Below, piece after piece: positions 1 to 8,675 of a DNA stretch of 64,000 nucleotides (the first letter of the stretch is position 1; the number at the start of each line of letters is the position of its first letter). A program made the translations under genes and the position numbers. Origin of the DNA: Desulfococcaceae bacterium HSG9 (GTDB taxonomy: Bacteria > Desulfobacterota > Desulfobacteria > Desulfobacterales > JAUCGF01); the NCBI GenBank assembly GCA_030378005.1, contig JAUCGF010000071.1, forward strand, positions 1-64,000. Direction: 5' to 3'. The notes beneath the pieces are model-generated. The model saw only the letters and a list, made by a program, of their open reading frames with translations, did not search any database and was not told the DNA's origin.

Positions 1-403
1 GCACTCTCTACGACCCATCTCTTTTTTATCACTTTAAAACCTCGATTATTTTTATAAAAAAGCGAACAGTTGGCCGCTACCCTATAAAACCGGCCGAAAA
101 ATCTATAAAAAAACGGGAATATACTATACAAATGGGCTGAAAATTTCCTAATTGCAATTAATTACAATAATTACAATTGGTTACATCGACAAAAATGGTC
201 TGTATGTAGATATATTTCCCCATTTCATAACCCACCCATCTCTCCTGAAATCCCCTTCATATTTTTTTTAAATTCATTAATTTCAAACAATTAGTACTCA
301 TTATTTTTATCTGACATCGTGGCATTCAATTTGTATTATATATAGGCATTTAAATAAACAGTATGCGCTTGGTTATAACCTGACAATGTCAAGGAAATCT
401 AAC
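1..403. other. A+T-rich intergenic leader
   Basis: No gene is supported here. The stretch is very A+T-rich with homopolymer runs. A 12-base palindrome, TAATTGCAATTA, lies at 149-160 and is followed by related TTACAAT repeats; it could be an operator, but nothing else supports that. The promoter of the small HTH gene that follows presumably lies in the last 100 bases. Confidence 0.4.
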
Positions 404-598
404 ATGAAAACAGAACCGGAAGCGATAAATCGGGAGCATCCTTATAATCTTCAAAAAGCGGTCAGACAATTTGAACGGGGATACCTTCTAAATATTCTTC
501 AACTGAGCAATGGGAATAAAGCCAAGGCTTCTGAAGTGCTTGGAATCCGAATTAAAATGCTTGAGCGAAAAATGCTAAAATACAGAATAATAATATGA
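404..598 (+). CDS. Small Fis-type (HTH_8) DNA-binding protein
   Basis: The product is 64 residues and consists almost only of a Fis-type helix-turn-helix. The pattern of an FERGYLL helix followed by GNKAKASEVLGI and a recognition helix resembles the C-terminal DNA-binding domain of NtrC-type activators. I chose the ATG at 404 because AAGGA sits 8 bases upstream; an earlier in-frame ATG at 386 has no ribosome binding site. No receiver or AAA+ domain is present, so it is either a free-standing Fis-like regulator or the surviving tail of a larger activator. A similar HTH ends the sigma-54 regulator at 6557-8287. Its target cannot be told from the sequence. Confidence 0.6.
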   Translation: MKTEPEAINREHPYNLQKAVRQFERGYLLNILQLSNGNKAKASEVLGIRIKMLERKMLKYRIII

Positions 599-802
599 CT
601 TTAACCGAATCACATCTGTCAGCATTGAAAATCACCAACGCGTGCAAGAGATTGGATTTTAAATTTGCTGACTTCAATCTGCAATCGGATGTGCCTTGCA
701 TCCGCCGCTTTGAGCCCGGATAGCTATGCTGTTGAATTATTGAATTGATTTATACATGCAAGAAGCTCAATTTATCGTTAAAATTAAAATAGGGAGAATA
801 GA
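599..802. other. Intergenic region before the surface protein gene
   Basis: About 200 bases without a credible gene. The end of the stretch carries the ribosome binding site AGGGAGA (791-797) that fixes the ATG at 803. I see no clear terminator hairpin for the HTH gene. Confidence 0.4.
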
Positions 803-1882
803 ATGAAAAATCATATCAAAATTATTACAATTGTAACATCTTTATTACTCTTTTGCGGAATTGCCCCGTTATCAGCCGCAACAGATTTGTCATGCAGCGG
901 GGGAGAGGCTTTCTGGATTGGTTCGGCAGTCCCTGTTGACCCTTCGTTAACTGTAACCTACGATGCTGGTAATATAGACGATGCATTGGTATCAATCGGC
1001 ACCGATTTTGACAGCAGCAAGGATACGCTGGCCTTTTCTGACATGCTCGGTATTACCGGCAATTGGAATCCAACCACCGGGGTTTTAAGGTTGAACGGAA
1101 CAACCACACCGGCGAATTATCAAGCAGCGTTACGAAGCGTCACTTTTAACACGACCGCTGCCTTCGGCACCTCCCGGAATATCGATTTCGCTTTGGGAAC
1201 AGCCGTGCCGGCAAACCCCTGCGGCTTTGTCAGCGATCACTTTTATGAAGCTATTGATGCTGGTGGGAATATCACCTGGACTGCTGCGAAAGCGGCGGCT
1301 GAAACTCTAACGCTGTTTGGCCTGCAAGGCTATCTAATCACCATTACCTGTGAGTCTGAAAATGACTATGTCAAAACTAAAATACAAAGTGACGCTTGGA
1401 TAGGTGCCAGTGATATCGGTAACTTGACTCGGTGGCGCTGGGTGACCGGGCCTGAAGGTTTGATGGTAGATATAGATACCGAAACGGGGCTGCGTTTTTG
1501 GGATGGGGTGGAAACCGGCGCGGTGTACAACGGCAGATATAACAATTGGAATATCGGCCTCCAACCTGATAATATAGCTGGTGAACGCTATGGAGAGATT
1601 TATATACTTGATGGCACTTGGAATAATTTGCCAGACAGCGCTGGAATTCAATCTTATATAGTCGAATACGGCGATATGCCCGGTGATGACCCCGCAGTAA
1701 AAATCACTGATACCAAAGTGATGCGATTGGCAGCGCCCGGCATTATCATCATAGAAAAGCAGACCGACCTGACGGCGCGACCCAGAGCTTTGAGTTCAAA
1801 ACTGACTACGGCGCCAACTTCACTCTGTCCGATGGTGATACGAACAACTCCGGTGAAATCACACCCGGCACTCACTCGGTGA
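803..1882 (+). CDS. Secreted lectin-like surface protein, 5' part of a frameshifted gene
   Basis: The reading frame starts with a signal peptide (hydrophobic stretch about residues 8-26, ending near SAATDLS). A beta-rich domain of about 110 residues follows, then a C-type lectin-like domain (about residues 140-290) with YEAIDAGGNITWTAAKAAA near its start and paired cysteines. After about residue 320 the frame reads into nonsense and stops. The +1-shifted frame continues the same protein: around 1765-1772 the frame changes from EKQTD to DGATQSFEF, and adding one C to the CC at 1768-1769 restores QTDPDGATQSFEF. The intact protein would run from 803 to 2856, about 684 residues. The break may be a real mutation or an error in the sequence. 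Probable role: cell-surface carbohydrate or matrix binding, inferred from the fold only. Confidence 0.65.
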   Translation: MKNHIKIITIVTSLLLFCGIAPLSAATDLSCSGGEAFWIGSAVPVDPSLTVTYDAGNIDDALVSIGTDFDSSKDTLAFSDMLGITGNWNPTTGVLRLNGTTTPANYQAALRSVTFNTTAAFGTSRNIDFALGTAVPANPCGFVSDHFYEAIDAGGNITWTAAKAAAETLTLFGLQGYLITITCESENDYVKTKIQSDAWIGASDIGNLTRWRWVTGPEGLMVDIDTETGLRFWDGVETGAVYNGRYNNWNIGLQPDNIAGERYGEIYILDGTWNNLPDSAGIQSYIVEYGDMPGDDPAVKITDTKVMRLAAPGIIIIEKQTDLTARPRALSSKLTTAPTSLCPMVIRTTPVKSHPALTR

Positions 1883-2856
1883 GCGAAATCATCCCGGCCG
1901 GTTGGAACCTGACAAGTGCTGTCTGCGATGACGGAAGCGCCCCTGGCGCAATCGTCCTCGGCGCGGGTGAGACAGTCACCTGCACCTTTACCAACACGGT
2001 TGCTCCTCCTCCGGACGTGATCAATGTGACTTCGGCAGCGTCATCCGGCACATACTCCATCGGTTCGGTCATTACGTTGTTCGTTCATTTCAGCGAGCTG
2101 GTTTGGGTCAAAGGCACACCTCAATTGGTGTTGAATGTCGGCGGGTCTGTCCCCGGATATGCCTGGTACAGCGGCGGCAGCGGAACCGAAATACTGACTT
2201 TTCTCTATACTGTTGTCGCCGGTCATGACCTTTCCAGCCTGGATTATTTGAGCGAACAGGCATTGGAATTAAACGGCGGCCTGATATATAGCAACATGGG
2301 AGTGGACGCCGATTTGGGCCTGCCAGCTCCGGGTGAAGAGGGTTCTTTGGGATATAACGCGACACTGGGCATCATTGGCGTCTATTATCCGGTGTACCGG
2401 TTTTATCGTCCGGACGTGTTAAAGCATTTCTTTACGATAGACGAAAATGAAAAAGAGTATCTGATCGCTAACGCGGCCTCTGTTTGGAACAATGAGTACA
2501 TTGCCTATTATGCCTATATCCCGGCGCAATTCGCCAATGCGTCGCGTCAGCAGAAAACCACGCTTCAGGCGGTTCATCGTTTTTACAGCGAAACGTTGCA
2601 GGCGCATCTTTTCACTGTGGATGAAAATGAAAAAGAGCATCTGATCGCTGAAGCCGCGGATGTCTGGCGGTATGAAGGCGTCGCTTTCTATGTTCCGGCC
2701 TCGGAACAGGAGGGGACTGTGCCGGTTTATCGTTTTTACAGTGAAACGTTGCTGCATCATCTGTTCACGATAGATGAAAATGAAAAAAATTATATCATCC
2801 AACAGCAAAGCGATATCTGGAACTTTGAGGGGATTGCGTACTACGCCTTTCCGTAA
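1879..2856 (+). CDS. Surface lectin-like protein, 3' part with three DUF5648-type repeats
   Basis: This frame continues the protein that starts at 803; its nominal start inside the frame is not a real start. The continuation really begins near 1770. It contains a prealbumin-like or SdrD-B-like beta domain (GEITPGTHSVSEI to CTFTNT), an Ig-like domain beginning INVTSAASSGTYSIG, and three tandem repeats of about 40-45 residues each, at about 2395-2520, 2570-2695 and 2723-2853. Each repeat has the pattern VYRFY...HxFTxDENEK...I...W..EGIAYY, which fits the DUF5648 family of extracellular repeat modules. The repeats are well conserved with each other at DNA level, so they probably arose by recent duplication. 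Role: probably extracellular adhesion. Confidence 0.6.
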   Translation: MSEIIPAGWNLTSAVCDDGSAPGAIVLGAGETVTCTFTNTVAPPPDVINVTSAASSGTYSIGSVITLFVHFSELVWVKGTPQLVLNVGGSVPGYAWYSGGSGTEILTFLYTVVAGHDLSSLDYLSEQALELNGGLIYSNMGVDADLGLPAPGEEGSLGYNATLGIIGVYYPVYRFYRPDVLKHFFTIDENEKEYLIANAASVWNNEYIAYYAYIPAQFANASRQQKTTLQAVHRFYSETLQAHLFTVDENEKEHLIAEAADVWRYEGVAFYVPASEQEGTVPVYRFYSETLLHHLFTIDENEKNYIIQQQSDIWNFEGIAYYAFP

Positions 2857-2863
2857 CAGTACA

Positions 2864-2926
2864 AAAATCGGGTTTCTGAAGTTGGGAAAATCAGCATTAA
2901 TTGCGATTTCCGAGAAACCCGATTTT
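2864..2926 (+). terminator. Palindromic hairpin after the surface protein gene
   Basis: A perfect 14-base inverted repeat: AAAATCGGGTTTCT at 2864-2877 and its complement at 2913-2926, with a 35-base loop. It lies just after the stop codon and ends in TTTT. The same arms recur at 39751-39810 after another gene, so it may be a dispersed palindrome acting as a terminator. Confidence 0.55.
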
Positions 2927-3014
2927 ACTGAATATGGCTTGTTCTTGTGCTTGATATTTCCATATTGGCAGATAGCTTGACAATCGCTACCTTAAAAAGT
3001 ATTATATTTGTAAT

Positions 3015-3236
3015 TAAGGAACACGGACGAAATAACGCCCCATTCCGGAGTGCGAACTTCAGTTTGCGTCGCGGCATCGCAAACTGAAGTTTGCATTCCT
3101 CTCTCTTCCTTTTATGCACGAAGGATCCATGTAGAGCGGAAAGCCGTTCCGCTAAGGAACACGGACGAAATAACGTCCCCATTCCGGAGTGCGAACTTCA
3201 GTTTGCGTCGCAGCATCGCGAACTGAAGTTTGCATT
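3015..3236. repeat. Two direct copies of an 83-base palindromic repeat
   Basis: The segments 3015-3097 and 3153-3236 are nearly identical. Each begins TAAGGAACACGGACGAAATA and contains an inverted repeat built from AACTTCAGTTTGC and GCAAACTGAAGTT. The same palindrome core returns at 14023-14084 and 49727-49852, and the GGACGAAATAAC start returns at 17490 and 45358. It looks like a dispersed non-coding element family rather than a gene. The second copy ends just upstream of the binding-protein gene. Confidence 0.7.
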
Positions 3237-3272
3237 AATTTTACTGAAAACTTATAAAAAGGAGACGTGAAA

Positions 3273-4046
3273 ATGAAAAAAAAGAATGTTTATTATGTTG
3301 TTATTGCACTCCTGTTATGTATAGCGGCTTTTACGGGCATATTAAATGCCGCAGAAAAAGCGGATAAGGAGGTACTTATTGTTGCAGTGGACTACCCGCC
3401 GTATGAATTTGAATTTCCCAAAGGCGATCTGAAAGGATTTGACGTGGAAGTGACCGAAGAAGCTTTCAGGCGGGCGGGAATAAAAGTCCGGTTTGAATTT
3501 TTTCCGTGGAAAAGAGCTATGCAGATGGTAAAAGAAGGAAACGCAACCGGTGCGCTTTCATGTGCCAAAATGCCGGATAGAGAAAGTTTTATCATATTTT
3601 CTGACCCTATAAGCAGGATGACCGATATTTTTCTGGTCAGAAAGGATTATAAAGGGCCTGATATTTCCTATTATGCGCAGCTTAAAAAACTGAAACTGAT
3701 TGTCGGAACGGTCAGGGGCGATGCGTATATTGAACGCTGTAAGGCATTCGGAATTCCTTATGACCTGTCTCCGTCATACGAAGTCGCAAAGAAAAAACTG
3801 ATAGACGGGCGGATTGATATCATGCCGACACTTCTGGAAAATTTCCTGTACACAGGCCGCGAAACAAACCTGACTGACCACTTCAAATGGTTTGAAATGA
3901 AAGAAGATTTTTTGGTAAAAGATTTTCACGTCTGTTTTTGTAAGAAATGGCCGGGAGTGGAAAATATTGTCACTGTATTCAATGAAAAACTGGCTGAAAT
4001 TAAAAAAGACGGCACATACGATGCCATACACAGCAAATATCGTTAA
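3273..4046 (+). CDS. Periplasmic solute-binding protein, family 3
   Basis: A 257-residue exported binding protein of the amino-acid type (SBP_bac_3). It has a signal peptide (VYYVVIALLLCIAAF, cleaved near LNAAEKA), then VAVDYPPYEFEF and GFDVEVTEEAF, the typical first-lobe motifs. The ATG at 3273 is preferred over the GTG at 3267 because GGAG at 3261-3264 is then well spaced. No permease or ATPase is nearby. Instead the gene is followed after three bases by a membrane-bound hybrid kinase and then a response regulator. I infer that this protein may present a ligand to the kinase rather than feed a transporter; a scavenging role with a distant transporter is also possible. Confidence 0.8.
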   Translation: MKKKNVYYVVIALLLCIAAFTGILNAAEKADKEVLIVAVDYPPYEFEFPKGDLKGFDVEVTEEAFRRAGIKVRFEFFPWKRAMQMVKEGNATGALSCAKMPDRESFIIFSDPISRMTDIFLVRKDYKGPDISYYAQLKKLKLIVGTVRGDAYIERCKAFGIPYDLSPSYEVAKKKLIDGRIDIMPTLLENFLYTGRETNLTDHFKWFEMKEDFLVKDFHVCFCKKWPGVENIVTVFNEKLAEIKKDGTYDAIHSKYR

Positions 4047-4049
4047 AAT

Positions 4050-6560
4050 ATGGCCCATCCCGTATTTCGCAAAAAAAAGCGGCTTAACAGCAAATTTCTG
4101 ATAATTTTACTGCCACCTGTTGTTGTATCCGTCCTCATACTCATGGCTGTCTTCGGTTTTCTTACCTATCGTGATATGCGGATGAATCTTTTTAAAAATG
4201 TCAGCCATCTCATCCGTATTCAGAAAGGCACCCTTGCATTTCATCTATGGAATTACGACGCAGACGGATTGAAAAACACACTTGACGCATTGATTTTGTA
4301 CCCGGGTATTTCAGGTGCTGCGGTTTACAATGCACAAAAGCGGATGGTTTCAAAAGCAGGTGTTGATGGAAGTGCGGCCGAACAAAGGCAATACCTATAT
4401 ATAACACAGGAACTGATATTTAAAACTCCATACGAAATGAAAACACTTGGAAATGTGCGTGTGTCATACGATTACGGTTATATTTATGCACGTCTTAGCG
4501 GCCAGTTACTTCGGGATACCGTGCTTCTGCTGATGCTTGTGACCGTTATCGTGATCAGTGCCGTAACCGCAAACCGGCTGACCATAGGAATTCCGCTTCA
4601 GCGTTTTCTCGCTGCGGTTCGGCGAACGGATGAAAATAATGTCCGTGAGCTGGTGGACTGGTCGGCACAGGATGAGATGGGCCAAACCATCGCCGCATAT
4701 AATGCCTTGCTTCTCAAGCTGACAACCAATGAGCAGTTCCTTATCCAAAATGAGAAAAAGCTGAAAGAAATTTTTTCCAGGTTGGAAACATCCCATGGAA
4801 GATTTGCAACCGTGATGAACAGCATAGAATCCATTATTTATATTGCCGATATGGACACTTACGAGCTTCTGTTTATCAATGAATATACGCGCAATATTTT
4901 CGGTGATGTGGAAGGGCTGATCTGTTGGCAATCGTTACAGGACGGGCAGAAAGAACCCTGTCCGTTTTGTACCAACCGCTATTTGCTGAACGATGGAATT
5001 CCTGCCGGCATTCACTCCTGGGATTTTAAAAATTCAATCACAGGCAAATGGTGTCACATTCAGGATCAGGCGATTCGCTGGATTGACGGACGCTTGGTGC
5101 GGTTTGAAATCGCCACCGATATTTCGAATCTGAAACAGGCTGAAAAAGATTTGGAAAAAGCCAAAGAGGCGGCGGAAGCGGCCAACAAGGCCAAAAGCGC
5201 GTTCCTTTCCAATATGAGCCATGAACTGCGCACACCTCTCAACGCGCTGCTGGGTTATGCTGATATTTTACAGCGGGGGGCTTCCGAAGATCAAAAAAAG
5301 GGGTTGAACATTATCAAACAAAGCGGAAGCCATCTGTTAAGTTTGATCAATGATGTGCTGGACCTGGCTAAGGTTGAATCCGGCAAAATCGAATGTTCAG
5401 ACATTGATTTTCACCTGTATCATTTTCTTACCGAAATCACCGCAATGATTCGCATTCGGGCGGAGCGCAAAGGGCTTTATTTTAAATTTGAAGCGGATGA
5501 AAACGAGCTGCCCGCCGGTGTGCGCACAGATCAACAGCGCCTGAGCCAGGTGCTGTTGAATCTGTTAAGCAATGCGGTCAATTACACAGCGACCGGCGGG
5601 ATTACGTTTAAAGTTGAAAAGGCGGAGGAATTCATCCGTTTTACGGTGATTGACACAGGAATCGGCATCGCGCTGGAACATCTGAATAAAATATTTGATC
5701 CGTTTTATCAGGCTGACGCCTATAACGATCAGAGCGAAACTGTCGGGCATAATAAAGGAACCGGGCTTGGATTGGCTATCAGCCGCACTTTAACTGAACT
5801 CTTGGGCGGTAAACTGGATGTAAAAAGCAGACCGGGCCACGGCACCATATTTTATTTTACGTTGCCTATATCTGAAACATCGCCGGGCATTGAACCGGCA
5901 GGCGTTAAAAAGCGGGAAATCATCGGTATCCGGGGTGAATCTCCTTTGGCGCTGGTCGCGGATGACAAACCTGAGAATCGATCTGTGCTGACAGATATGC
6001 TGATGCCTTTAGGCTTTAAAACCATAGATGCTGAAAACGGGCTGGACGGGTTTGACAAAGCTGTGGAATCACAACCCGATGCCATTATCACCGATTTGGT
6101 AATGCCGAAGTCCGATGGATTGGAACTTATCCGCCGGGTCCGTGATTCTTCCCTGCTGAAAGACACCATAATTATTGTGGTGTCCGCAAGCGCTTATAAA
6201 GAAGACCGGGATAAATGCCTGGAGGCCGGCGCCGATGCCTTTCTCCCCAAACCGATTGACTATGAGAAACTGCTGTCGTATCTTAAAAATTTCCTGAATC
6301 TTGAATGGGTGTACCGGGACACTCCTGATGATGACAGAACGGCCGCATTGTCCGTGGAAATCATTCCTCCATCTCCGGAAATCTTGAAAGCGCTGCTTGA
6401 TGTCGCCCAGACAGGCGATATAATGCGGCTTCGGGAAAATTTGACCGAATTGGGAAATTCGGAGCAGGCCATGGCCGGCTTTGTCTCCCGTTTACGGCAG
6501 ATGCTGGATGAATTCAGATTTGACGACATCTGCAAATTGTTAAAGGAATACCGACAATGA
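4050..6560 (+). CDS. Membrane hybrid sensor histidine kinase
   Basis: An 836-residue hybrid kinase. It has a first membrane helix (about residues 17-40), a periplasmic sensor region of about 110 residues, a second membrane helix (about 155-177), a HAMP-like linker, a PAS-type region (about 250-355), a coiled stretch rich in KEAAEAANKAKS, and a HisKA domain with phospho-acceptor His at about residue 391 (SHELRTPLNALLG). The HATPase domain has GIGIALEHLNKIFDPF and GTGLGLAIS. A receiver domain has its phospho-acceptor Asp at about 682 (ITDLVMP), followed by a C-terminal helical extension of about 70 residues. It starts 3 bases after the binding-protein stop and overlaps the next gene by 4 bases, so all three genes are probably one operon. 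Confidence 0.88.
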   Translation: MAHPVFRKKKRLNSKFLIILLPPVVVSVLILMAVFGFLTYRDMRMNLFKNVSHLIRIQKGTLAFHLWNYDADGLKNTLDALILYPGISGAAVYNAQKRMVSKAGVDGSAAEQRQYLYITQELIFKTPYEMKTLGNVRVSYDYGYIYARLSGQLLRDTVLLLMLVTVIVISAVTANRLTIGIPLQRFLAAVRRTDENNVRELVDWSAQDEMGQTIAAYNALLLKLTTNEQFLIQNEKKLKEIFSRLETSHGRFATVMNSIESIIYIADMDTYELLFINEYTRNIFGDVEGLICWQSLQDGQKEPCPFCTNRYLLNDGIPAGIHSWDFKNSITGKWCHIQDQAIRWIDGRLVRFEIATDISNLKQAEKDLEKAKEAAEAANKAKSAFLSNMSHELRTPLNALLGYADILQRGASEDQKKGLNIIKQSGSHLLSLINDVLDLAKVESGKIECSDIDFHLYHFLTEITAMIRIRAERKGLYFKFEADENELPAGVRTDQQRLSQVLLNLLSNAVNYTATGGITFKVEKAEEFIRFTVIDTGIGIALEHLNKIFDPFYQADAYNDQSETVGHNKGTGLGLAISRTLTELLGGKLDVKSRPGHGTIFYFTLPISETSPGIEPAGVKKREIIGIRGESPLALVADDKPENRSVLTDMLMPLGFKTIDAENGLDGFDKAVESQPDAIITDLVMPKSDGLELIRRVRDSSLLKDTIIIVVSASAYKEDRDKCLEAGADAFLPKPIDYEKLLSYLKNFLNLEWVYRDTPDDDRTAALSVEIIPPSPEILKALLDVAQTGDIMRLRENLTELGNSEQAMAGFVSRLRQMLDEFRFDDICKLLKEYRQ

Positions 6561-8287
6561 TAAAACATAAGAATAATATAAGTATATTGGTTGTCGATGA
6601 CGACCGCAACAATCTTAATTTTCTCTTTAAAACTCTTGAGGAGCTGAAATTCAAAATTTTTATTGCTGAAAACGGCAAAAACGCTCTTCGGCTGGCCCGT
6701 CAGGTAAATCCGGATATTATCCTTCTTGATGTGATGATGCCCGACATAAACGGATTTGAAGTCTGCCGCAGACTCAAAGTCGATCCGGAAACCGCACAAA
6801 TCCCGATTGTTTTTATGACGGGCATGACGGAAACAGTTGACAAACTCAAAGGTTTTGATGCGGGCGGAGCCGACTATATCACCAAGCCCTTTGATTGCGA
6901 TGAACTGGCAGCACGGCTGGTGACACACCTGAATATTCAAAGGCTTCAAAAAGAGATCCGGCAGGAACGCGACCGTTTCCGTCGTCTGTCCGAAGCAGCT
7001 TCCGAAGGAATTGTCATTTACGACCGGGAATATATCACAGAAGCCAACCGCGCAGCCGAAAACATTACGGGTTACAGCATTACGGAACTAGCCGGCCGCA
7101 ATATTTTTGATCTGTTCCAGCCGGAATCCCACGATCTCATACGTGATAAAATGCGCAGCCGAAGTGAACAGGCTTACGAAGTTCGCGGCATGAAAAAGGA
7201 CGGCGGCGCTGTTGTTCTGAAAATACGAGAAAAAACAATGCCGTACCAGGGAAATGAAATCAGCATACTGACAATAGATGATATTTCTCATAAAAAAGCG
7301 CTGGAACAGGAAAACAAAGAACTGCACCTGTCACTGATGCAGGCCGGACGATTTGGCGATATGATCGGTATCAGCCCGGCCATGAAAAAAGTGTATGAAA
7401 ACATCACACGGGCATCGGAGTCAGATGAAACCGTCATCCTCACCGGCGAAACCGGAACAGGCAAAGAATTGGCGGCGCGGATGATTTTTAAAAAAAGTAT
7501 GCGGCATAAACAGGCTTTTATAACGGCCAATTGTGCTTCTGTTCCGGAATCTCTGTTTGAAAGCCAGTTTTTCGGCTACCGCAAAGGCGCTTTTACCGGT
7601 GCGGATAACGATATGCCGGGCTTTTTTGATCGGGCTGACGGTGGAACCCTGTTTATAGATGAAATCGGGGAACTGAAGCCTGTGATGCAGGCCAAATTGC
7701 TCAGAGTTCTTGAAAATGGCGAATATATGCCTGTGGGTTCCTCTGACATCCGCGTTGCTGATGTCCGCATCATTGCGGCGACTAACCGGGATATCCGGGA
7801 AATGCTTGACAACGGCGATATGCGGGCAGACTTTTTTCACCGCCTGAATGTGATTGGTATAACGCTTCCGCCTTTACGTCAGCGCAAACTGGATATCCCC
7901 TTGCTGGCCGAACACTTTCTGACCTCTGAATCTCTAACCGGGAAAAACAAATCCGGCGGCGCTCACCCTGCCATTTCGGAAAAGGTTCTCAGACAGCTTC
8001 ATTCATATACCTGGCCCGGCAATGTTCGAGAACTTTTTAACGTGCTGCGCCGTTACCGGACAAATGGCAAGCTGAACCCCGAAAGCTTTCTATCGGCGGC
8101 GGTTGAAACTGAGGATATTCCTTTTCCAGATGAAGAATTGTCACTAGGCAGAGCTGTCAAAGTGTTTGAACAATATTATATCAAGCGGATTCTCGACCGC
8201 TGCGAAGGCAAGAAAAAGCAGGCCGCCGAAGTTCTGGAAGTGAATCGAAGGACATTGTATAATAAATTAAAAGCGGACGGAAAATGA
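6557..8287 (+). CDS. Sigma-54-dependent response regulator (REC-PAS-AAA+-Fis)
   Basis: A 576-residue NtrC-class regulator. Domain order: receiver (about residues 8-125, phospho-acceptor Asp 58 in LLDVMMP), PAS (about 140-245), AAA+ sigma-54 interaction domain with Walker A GETGTGKE from residue 297, the sigma-54 contact loop GAFTGA at 344-349, and Walker B LFIDEIGE. A Fis-type HTH ends the protein (CEGKKKQAAEVLEVNRRTLYNKL). All residues needed for ATP-driven activation of sigma-54 promoters appear present. ATG overlaps the kinase stop (ATGA), which predicts translational coupling and makes the kinase its likely partner. Targets are unknown; the PAS domain adds a possible cytoplasmic input. 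Confidence 0.9.
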   Translation: MIKHKNNISILVVDDDRNNLNFLFKTLEELKFKIFIAENGKNALRLARQVNPDIILLDVMMPDINGFEVCRRLKVDPETAQIPIVFMTGMTETVDKLKGFDAGGADYITKPFDCDELAARLVTHLNIQRLQKEIRQERDRFRRLSEAASEGIVIYDREYITEANRAAENITGYSITELAGRNIFDLFQPESHDLIRDKMRSRSEQAYEVRGMKKDGGAVVLKIREKTMPYQGNEISILTIDDISHKKALEQENKELHLSLMQAGRFGDMIGISPAMKKVYENITRASESDETVILTGETGTGKELAARMIFKKSMRHKQAFITANCASVPESLFESQFFGYRKGAFTGADNDMPGFFDRADGGTLFIDEIGELKPVMQAKLLRVLENGEYMPVGSSDIRVADVRIIAATNRDIREMLDNGDMRADFFHRLNVIGITLPPLRQRKLDIPLLAEHFLTSESLTGKNKSGGAHPAISEKVLRQLHSYTWPGNVRELFNVLRRYRTNGKLNPESFLSAAVETEDIPFPDEELSLGRAVKVFEQYYIKRILDRCEGKKKQAAEVLEVNRRTLYNKLKADGK

Positions 8288-8675
8288 CACGTCGGTCAAA
8301 AATCTTGATAAGGAATACAGAATGGCGATCTGCCGCTTAAAAGCGAAAATTGCCGAAGAAAAAAGAATAAAGCTGAACTTACGGGGCCGAAACATGAAAT
8401 CCCATGAAATCCCATGAAAAACAATGCTAAACCGTAAGTTCAACACTCCTTTTCGATCTACTGATAAGCACCTATATTTTATATAAATATTGTAAATTCA
8501 ACGACCAATCAAAATACAAATCAAGTCATAAAATCATTTTTCATCATTTTTTCATCATTTTTTCATTTTCACTTCATCATTTTTTCATCTTCAATGCGCA
8601 TTATCTAATTAACGTTGAAGCGCGGTTTAAATAAACCGCATTGACACTAATTTTAATTGCAGCAAGGAGGAAAGA
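8288..8675. other. Intergenic region with inverted and direct repeats
   Basis: About 390 bases. An 11-base inverted repeat TGAACTTACGG / CCGTAAGTTCA lies at 8374-8384 and 8432-8442. From 8534 to 8591 the motif TCATCATTTTTT or close variants is repeated at least four times in a row. A 31-codon frame at 8322-8417 has no recognisable product and no good ribosome binding site. The AAGGAGG at 8664-8670 serves the next gene. Confidence 0.5.

Noticed and set aside
4506-7840. Long open frames on the minus strand opposite the kinase and regulator genes
   Set aside because: They are mirror frames of strongly supported genes, with no ribosome sites and no recognisable domains.
8534-8591. TCATCATTTTTT tandem repeats as a CRISPR-like array
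   Set aside because: Units are adjacent with no unique spacers and are low-complexity; no cas genes are present.
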